From: Euryodendron excelsum
Lineage: Eukaryota > Streptophyta > Magnoliopsida > Ericales > Pentaphylacaceae
Direction: 5' to 3'
Assembly (NCBI GenBank): GCA_033060915.1
Contig: CM065392.1
Location: 15,483,501 to 15,547,500, forward strand
DNA: 64,000 nucleotides
Shown here: piece after piece, positions 47,601 to 56,600 of the stretch
How the letters are laid out: each line of letters starts with the position of its first letter
How positions within the stretch are numbered: position 1 is the stretch's first letter
Program-made: the position numbers and the translations under genes
The notes under the pieces: generated by a model
What the model saw: only the letters and a program-made list of their open reading frames with translations
Told to the model about the DNA's origin: nothing
Database searches by the model: none

Positions 47601-50600
47601 ATGATTCCTATCAGTCATAAGTTAACATTTGAGGAATGAGTTTGCTGTCCCCTTATCATTTCATGTGCATTGCCTAGTTTGTCTTGCTCATAAAGCAATA
47701 AACATGCTGATTATTCACCTTGGCACATTTTTAGTTTATCCCCTTGTTTTGCGTTATTGGTGTTTTATAATAAATATACCAGACTTCAACTAATGACAAT
47801 TAGCTTAGCAAATATATATGTAATGTGCTGTTATTTTGAAAATGCATCAGTCCATCTGTTTTGTTATTCATAGTCTCAAATGTGATTTTGACTCTAATTT
47901 AGAAAAAGAAATTTATGTCCTAAAGACAGCTCTACCTGCATCCACCCACCTTTAAAAACTATTTAATTGCATTTTTTTTTTTTTTTTTGGTACTTGAAGT
48001 ACTGGGTGTACTTACTGTATGCAACAAATTGTTACAGGTAACAACCCCCCTATTGAAATTCATGGCAGAGTTTGTGCTGAACAAGTCACAACGATTGACT
48101 TTTGATTCATCGTCTCCTAATGGCATACTGCTCTTCCGAGAAGTCAGCAAATTAACTGTTGCGTACGGATCAAGAATTTTATCTCTTCCCAATCGTGCAG
48201 ATATGTACACATTCAAGTACAAAGGAATTTGGATTTTGTTGTCTATCCTTTCAAGAGGTATGCAGTTGTATAACTTCTTACATTTTTGACTTTGAATGCT
48301 TTCTTAAATTTTATCTCGCTCTGTTGTTCAAACTCAATTAGATGAGGTCAAAAAGGAAACCACCAATTGCTAACTTCGGTTGTATTTCTGCCACCCTGTA
48401 AGGGGGAGATATCCAAGGTTCAAACTATTTGGAACGTTGTTATTGTCTTGCTCATAAAATGAAATAAAAATAGAAGTAAACATAGAAGTCAAAGGGGAAA
48501 CCTCGTTTTCTGCCAGAATAACTGTGCAGGTACATCATGGCCATAGTTTTGCTTAGCTTTATGATCAAAAAGTTTCAGAAGCTTTGCTTTTTAAATTGGC
48601 ATAACTTGCTTGCACTGGTTTTTTCATAATAACATTAGGTGGGCCGTCATTTGTTTTTTTTAATCAAACAAAGTTCCGTTATGTGTTCTTCCGATCCGAT
48701 GCAATCTTTTATTTTAGTTATTACACATTTCTCATTTCCTCCTTTCTCTTAAGGTAAGTAGGAATTAATTTTTGATTTTCTCTTTCTTACAACCTATGTG
48801 TCTTTTCCATATCAACTTTTAGCTGTGAAAGTGGAAGTAGGGCATATTAAAACGCGATCCATGAAAAACTAAGGGCAAGGGATTTTTATTTTATCTTGTT
48901 AGGTGTAATTTTCTTTTCTATACCCGCTGATCGTCTACTTTTTTTTTTTTTTAGTACTGTGGCCTTCTTTCGAATGGACTGACTTAATCATCGCAGCACC
49001 TGTTTTCTCTTTCTTATCAGATACAAAATTTTCTAAGTAGTAATGATGTACTTGCATCTGTTGGCTGTTTTTAATTTACTTAATATCACATGACAGCGCT
49101 TGCTGGTAACTATGTCAACTTTGGTGTGTTTGAGCTATATGGTGATAGAGCACTTTCAGACGCTCTTGATACTGCCCTGAAGCTGATATTATCAATTCCT
49201 TTGGTGGATATACTGGCATATCGAAAGGTATAACTTTGGGCTGCAACTATGTGTAAAACTGTTGATTTTTTAAATTCTTGTTGGTTATATTTTTGTTAAC
49301 TTATCTGAATTAAATACCAGCAGAATCCTTTTGTCGTTTTAAATCAAGCTTGGTGTTTTATCTTTGCAACTTTTTGTGGCCAAATTTTGCCAAACTTACC
49401 ATAGTACTTTTTCTTGCACTGTCATGCCTGTCACATTTCAAGTCAGTCCAATATTTAGTGGTAGTTTGATCTATACACCTAATTTCTTGGTAGTTTAACT
49501 CTAATTTGGAGTTTTATGTATGGGACAATTCTTGGTAAGCATGATGCCTATAAGAAGGAAGTAGAATTCAGTGCTGTTTTTGCCAATTGAGTACTCTCTC
49601 AATTTTACTGAATTCAAAAACACAAATAAATAAATAAAGTTCCTCATCAGAACTTTATCTTGTAGTGATGATCCGATGGCTAAACATAGACTTCTCTGGT
49701 GGGCTCTTATCTGTCTTCTGGGTCCTTGGTATGATATTTCGACAACAACATCAATCCTGGTGGGACCGGTGAGATTTAAAGTTCCAATCTGAGTTGTGTC
49801 AGGACCCAGAACTTCATTATGGTCTGTTCACGGTGCGGGGGAGAGAGATTTTCTGGCTGGAAAACAATTGGCTTTGGGGACGGACATGTGAGCCACAGCA
49901 GTGCCTAGGGCATGGGCAAGACCGAGGGCATGGGCAAGACCGAAGGCATTTGGGCAAGGGACAAATGGCAGAGTGAAAGAAATTCCAGTTTCAAAATTCA
50001 AAATGGGGGCCAGCTGTACACCACCGTTGTTATGCGGATAAGGACCTGCCACATGGAGGGAGGCTTGTTTCTTCCTCGCCTAGGCAATTTCAGATGGGCT
50101 AATAAAGATAAAGGGCTTTTTGTGGAGAGGCCCAATGGAGGAGAGGCTCAATGTGACCAAAATCTAAGAGGTCAAAAGGGTAATGTAAGTTGGGCGCCTC
50201 AAGTTTCGAGGCCCAAAGTTATGGTGCAAAAGAAGTGGGCTACTGGAACAGGTTGAAATGCCGGATTGTGGAATTCAAATTTGTTGCAAGTCTAAGTTCG
50301 GAGGGCAGCCTAGTTTTGTTTGAACAGTTTCTTTCAGGCCAAAACAATGGTGTAGTATCTAGATTTCATGATGGGAAGCTTCCTGGGAAGTCATGCTCGA
50401 TGAATAATCTATGCGTGGGTAAGCTAGCCTTCTAGGTAAGGAGATGGATTCCTCTTCTGGGGTGGTCTCTTTTTGAACATGAATATTTATTTGGGTAAAA
50501 AAAATGTATATAAAAGCCCCAGAAACCCATTTGAACAAATATAGGGCACCAGATCAAATAGGATGAAGGAAGACAAATGGCTTTTGTGGTGCTGCCTCGT

Positions 50601-53600
50601 GAAGTCAACCTCTACGACTGCCTTGTGGAGAGAAGGACTAGGTATCTAACTCCTCCTCCTCCTCTTCCTCCTTTTGTTGATGTTGTCATCTCTGTCGCTG
50701 CTCCACTTCCTTCTTCTCCTTTTGTTGCCTCTGCTACTATTCGGTCGCTGCTCCTCGTCCTCCTTCCTTCTTCTTCTAGGTTGTGTCCTAGAGGTATTCA
50801 GCACATGTCCGGAAGAAAACAACAATAAAAAAACTTAGAGCATGGATGAGGGCGTGTCAGACACGTGTTGACGCATTTACGATGTGTGTTCATGTCCGAC
50901 ATGTGTCGGACACCAGTATGCCCCATTAAATGCCTTGTTAGTGCTTTATGGGTTGTGTGGGATAGTGGGAGTCCAGTGGGAGGAAGGAGGGTGATGAGGG
51001 GATGGAGGTACAGTTGGTTGGGGACAAGTAGAGTCAGTTAAGGGCACATTTATGTGGGGCACTTTCATGAAGGTGGTAGAAGGGGAGTGGTTAGGTGGGT
51101 GGAGCCACAAGAGCAGGGTTTTCTGCTCTGTCTACAAAATGGGAAGTCACTGTTCCTTCTAGAAATAGTGTGGATGGATTTTCAGCATAGAAGAGGGGAA
51201 AGTGTCACTTCGGGGATTGGAGAGGGGGTGAGAGAGTGGGAGGGTGAATGCCTCTTGGAGGAGACAAAGTGGGGCTGGGGAAGGGGGGGAATTTGTTACT
51301 GAAGTTTGTTGGGCTTTCCGTGACCCTGGTTTTTTTTTTGGGGTTATGGGGAGCTGTTGTTTCTAGAATGTAGTCTAATGGCTATGCTACATCCAAAAGA
51401 GGACTTTCCTGGGGAGGTGGGGCACGTATTGGAAAGGGTAGCTTGGTGTAGGAGGGAGGCAGTTCAGAAGGAAGGGACGGTCAAATGGATCTGTGAGATG
51501 GATTTTCTCAGTGAGGGTTTTTAGGGACAGCAGAAGTATACTATGCTATGCGCAAGAGTACGATGCTATAGTAGAATTGCAAGTCTCTAAGAAGAACAAA
51601 TATTTTAGCAAGTTCAGCAGAGTGTCTTGTGATAGCTTTGAGAGGGATGCTATGAAGTTATTTGATGCAATTAAGGAGAAAATGAGAAGTAGCAATCTAA
51701 ATAGGTCAGCTGGTAGGAGTGGTGGAAGGGGGAGGCAAGGGAGATAAAGAATCTGCAGTGTTCTGTTATTTATGAATGGAAGGCCAAGGAGGGGGAGAGT
51801 AGTGTGGGAAGGGGCACGAGTGATGGTGAGGTTATTATTGGAGCTTTGGCTTTTAGATGGGATGCTCTTTGGTGCATTGGTGGAGATTTTAATGTTGTCC
51901 GATTCCTAAATTAGAGGTTTGGTTGTGCAATCTAGTTAAGCTAATAGTAAGCAAAATATACTCAGAATATTTTCAGTTTTGACTTCGTTGAATCTTGTTG
52001 GCAATATTAAATGATTGACCCAATCTTCCATTTTGTCTAGATTCCTTACCAATAAATCTTCATATTAGAAAATAGCAGATATCATCAATCTTGAAAACTA
52101 ATGACAGTATTTTTTGGATATAGTATTATTAAGTGTATAATGTTTCCTTAAAACATTGATTCTACACAATCCTAATATAAATTCTATACTTGATTTCCCA
52201 ATACTTCTTTTGAATTCAAATTTGAATATCTTCTAGAAGCTTTCTTGAAAGAAACCCTTATCCAAATTCCGAAAACAAGATTTTGATTGTGTTAGATTCG
52301 CCATGTGGGTTGCATGATCTCATGATCTAACTTGTAGACTTATATCATAACACTATTAAAACCAAGATTAAACATATTATAATAATTATCATAATCTTAG
52401 AAACATTTATTAATCAAATACCAAAGTATGCTATCATCAAAATCATATATTAAAGGCATTTGAATAATCATGGGGCGAATAGTTGGACCTACCGCTGTCA
52501 TCAGGCACCTTCATTTGGTCCAAGAGGAATACTTTCATGGGGTTGTTTAGCTCTCTCTCCCAAGGCAAGTATCTGACATTGTCCTTGTTATATTGGACAA
52601 TGGAGGTATCAGAAGAGGAAGGTGCCCGTTTCATTTTGAGAACATGTAGCTGCAAGTTGGGGGCTTCAACAAGAAGGTGGAAGTGTCACAACGCCAAACT
52701 AACCTTGTGCGGATTAGGAATCATAACCGGCCAGTAGCTTAGCTACTCAAGGCCGAATTAAACCAAAAGGCTGATCACCTACATTTAATATAATGCAGAA
52801 GCATGATTCATTCTTTTATTTATTAGTAAGCATAAAGTAAATACCTATGCCACCATCATAATATAGTTTTATTACACAACCATAGTCTTAACACAAATCT
52901 AGGAAAATCTACTAGTTCAAACTTATTACAAATCCAAATATAACTCAAGTCTTCATGACATTCACATATAGGTAGCTTAGCTAATAACTTTCCAAATTTA
53001 AGCTCTCAATCTTGGTTACTTGAAAATGTTTAAGAAAATATGAGTTATGAGCCTAGTGAATAATAAAATAATTGAAGCATCAAAATATACCACGAGCTTG
53101 ATTTACATATGACACAAATACCATTTGCATAAGATTTTGAAACAAGTAAAAGAGATATTCATATACTAAACATAAACATATCTTTCAAAAAATACTAATT
53201 TAGTTTTATACTTACAAAAACATTTAAATATCAATATTATATATATAATTCATAATGTACTCATGATTTCGGCTAAACGAAAAATCTGTAACAAAATGTA
53301 TGCACTAGTGATGCGTAACAGAATGACAAAAAGTCGTGAGGTACGTCTTCCTAATCATATCAAGCTTTCGGTTTATTTAAAGTCCCCCTGATGTAGGACT
53401 TTCGAGTATGACTCATATAGTTTTTAAATCTTATTCATTGTATACAAAACTTAATTCATGAATTTTCTTAATAGAATAATACAAGACTTAGCATTAAAAT
53501 ATAATAACTATTTTTGAAACATAACATAGACATATTATTATTTGCTTTAAAAACGTATTGTTTAAATCAATTGCTTTGAAAACGTATTATTCAAATATCA

Positions 53601-56600
53601 TTTGTAAAAAAAGAACATTTGCATTGAAAATATGTAGGTTTTACTCCAAATACACCATTACTCACCTCAAGTGTTTAATACTTGGAATTCTTCCTCTTAA
53701 ATATTAAAACTTGATCTTCAAGGGCAACTTTCTAATCTCCACTCTTCTTTCTTCACTATGCTTAGACTTACTTGTACTCAAACTCTTTCATCTATATGTA
53801 CTATTTATAGGATGAAAGAAAGGAAGTAGGTCTAGTACTTTACCAAATCTTTATTCTCCACTAATTTAGTGGGCTAACTTTCATTATGAAAATAATCATT
53901 CCATTTATCAAGTGGAGAAACTTTATTCTCTACTCATTTAAGTAGAGTAATACTTTCATGATTACTTTGCTAAGTGCTGCCACCATTTACTCCTTTTTAG
54001 TTGTGTATAAATAAAGAAGTATAAAATCATTATAGGCATAGAAGAGAATTATGGAGTGAGGGTAACTTAGTGAGTGTGAGAATTCTAGGGTGTTATAGGA
54101 AGGTTGGTGGAGGGGGTACCAGGTGACTGGGACTGCTATTTGGTGTTGGCTAAAAAGTTTGGAACTTTTGAAAGAGTATATAAAGAGTTGCTATAGGGAG
54201 GAATTGGGAAGAGTGGAGATCCAAAAAGCCAATGTTATAGAGGAGATAAGGAGGTTGGATGAGGAGGAATCTAATGGGGGTTTACCAAATGCAAGTGGGA
54301 GCAGAAGCTTCCTGACCTATTTTACATCTTTGATTCGTATTCCTTCTTATGCGGTGAAGAGATTGGAACAGATGCAGCAAAATTTCCTACAGGTCATGGA
54401 TTGGGACACATTGTACTCCTATTCAACCGGGGGGAGGGGGGTGATGTTGTGTATTACGCCTTTGCTTAACGAAGCTCAATTGAGGAAGTGGCTTTAGAGT
54501 TTTGCTGGTGAGGGAGAGGTATTGGAGGAGGGTGGTGACGACCAAGTATGGCTCTCTGGATGGGGTGACTGGGTGGTCCCTAGGATTTTGGTGCTTTTTG
54601 GTAAAGGCCTTTGGAGAGGTAGATTTTGTGAAACATATTAGGTTGGAGGTTGCAATAGGGTGAGGGTGAAATTTTTCGAGAGGGGCTTTATGGGATGAGG
54701 TGGACAGCTTCAGCAACAGGTGCCTTGGGGGGAAGTCATCCTATGTCACCTTGTAGGAGGTAGAGAGGTGTATTTTCCATGGCATAAGAGATGGTCTTTG
54801 AAGGCGCTTCCAAAGTGGCTTTTTTTTGTGTGGAGTGCAACTCATGACGATTTTGACTAATGATGATTCGGTTAAAAGCTAAATAGTTTTGATGAATTGG
54901 TGTTGTTTATTTAAACAGAAGAGGAGTTTGTGACCCATCTTCTTTTGCATTGTGCGATGGTTAGGGAATTGTGGGCTTTGGTGTTGACCATTTTGGGAAG
55001 TCTTGGGTTTGTCTATCCTTTGTATGGTTGGTGGGGCTACAACAAGTGTATTCGGAGGAAGCGGTTTTGGCGCTTAATTCCTTTTTGTCCTTTTTGGTTG
55101 GTGTGGGGTGAAAGGAATAGGAGAACTTTTGAGGGTAAAGAACTTTTGGTATATAAACCGAAAAGGCCTTATTTTTTCTATTTTGCACAGCTGGATGTCA
55201 GGGAGGGAGTCCCGACTCCCAACCTGTCAATTTTTGGACTTTATAGATAATATGGAAGTGTAGGAGTGTGTAGCTTGGTGTTTAGCACTTTTGTTTTGTT
55301 TTGGTTGTTTGCTAGTTCCTTTTTGTTTAGCTTATACATGGGTGCATCCCCTTGATGCTTTTTAACTAATTTTCTTGTTACTTATCAAAAAATACATTAA
55401 GAGAAATTTAGTGCAATGCATGAGAGACGAAGGAGCTATCTTGGGCTCATTTTATTGAATTTATTTACTGCAGTTATATGGTAAAGGATATAACCCATAT
55501 ATGATACTTCTTTTTAAGGGCAACAATGAATTTCAGAGTTTTTTCATGGGTCTGATGGCCTTTTCCTTCTTGGACGGAGATTGCCTAGATTACTAAGATT
55601 ATGTTTTAAATGATTCTAATTGTAATATATTGCAGAACTTTAATTAATCTGATGTTATTAAGCATCTCTCTTTGATCTCCTAACCTTAAAGAGGCAAATA
55701 GAATGGTTTAAGATTGAGGTTTTCAGGGTCAGATTGCTTTAGATAGTGCTTGATGGTGGGGGTGTCCCAGTTTTTATGTAGAGAAGTAATTGGTTTACAA
55801 AGCTCCTCTTAAGGTAGCCTTTTCTGCATGCAATGCTGGAAGCTTTTCTCACCATCGATGACTTGAAGTGAAGTGGTAGTTACTGGTTGGTTTTGTGTGT
55901 TTAGGAAGCTTGAGGAGAGTGTTAGCCATTTTCTAACAGCATTGTCATGTTTTGAAGATGGGGTGCCTCTTGTTGTCTCTATTTGGTGAACCTAGGTTCA
56001 TTTTGAGTTCAGTTGGTGATTTTTTGTTTAGTTGACATGGTAGTTGTGTGTTTTGCTAACATGCTGTAGGATCTTCTCCCATTGTATGTTGTGTGGATCA
56101 TCTGAGGAATGGTACATGTGGTCCTTTGATGGTGTGGAGCTTCCATCTCATGAGTTGGAATTGGTCTTCGAAATTGTCAGGGTCATATGTTTTTGTCCCA
56201 TTGGATTTTATTCATGTTAGAAAATGAATGTAGTACCCCTTCAGTGAATTATTTTACTTATCAAAAGAGAAATAAAAAAAAAAAGGAAAAAAGACAAGCA
56301 AGCGTTAAATAGCATTATTGAATTGGGTATTACCGGTTTAGAATTATTGAGATAGTTTTCCTTCTCTCTCTTGATTGTTATTGAAGAATCCTTTTTATTC
56401 CATTTAGAGATAATGGAAAATTTACTTGTATGGCAAACTTCTCACATGGTTTGAGTAAATATTAGGAATAATTACACTGTAGCCCTTGGGTTTAAGCAAA
56501 AATCAGATGACCCCTAGGTTATAAAAGTAAACATATAACCTCTTCAAGTCTGGACGCTTATGCAAAATGAATGGATAATTAACAATGCGTGTACTACATG

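Larger units (their letters stand above)
41595..48037 (+). other. XPO7 intron 21, 6.44 kb
   Basis: It holds an LTR-like element (41870-44401) and antisense LINE 3' ends (45107-45400, and perhaps 45985-46300). It also holds retroelement-like text at about 46310-46900 ('aaggcactccgatgcttaag'), which I cannot classify. The rest is AT-rich with no recognised content. Confidence 0.75.
49790..55400 (+). mobile_element. Plant L1-type LINE, decayed, interrupted by two LTR insertions
   Basis: ORF1-like coding is weak but plausible at about 49790-51750. ORF2 begins with [17 protein letters not shown] and then [12 protein letters not shown] (endonuclease, about 51870-51905). The endonuclease resumes at about 52481 as [16 protein letters not shown] and then LPRQVSD plus [19 protein letters not shown] (52540-52640). 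After the solo LTR comes [14 protein letters not shown] and [20 protein letters not shown] (54100-54275), then [20 protein letters not shown] (54325). The core RT catalytic region between these is missing. The zf-RVT tail [19 protein letters not shown] and [13 protein letters not shown] follows at 54930-55135. It ends in 'cttatcaaaaaata' near 55395. Multiple frameshifts make it a fossil. Confidence 0.85.

Noticed and set aside
50577..50828. Pro-rich open frame in intron 23
   Set aside because: It comes from a (CTC/CCT) low-complexity stretch inside the decayed LINE and has no family resemblance.
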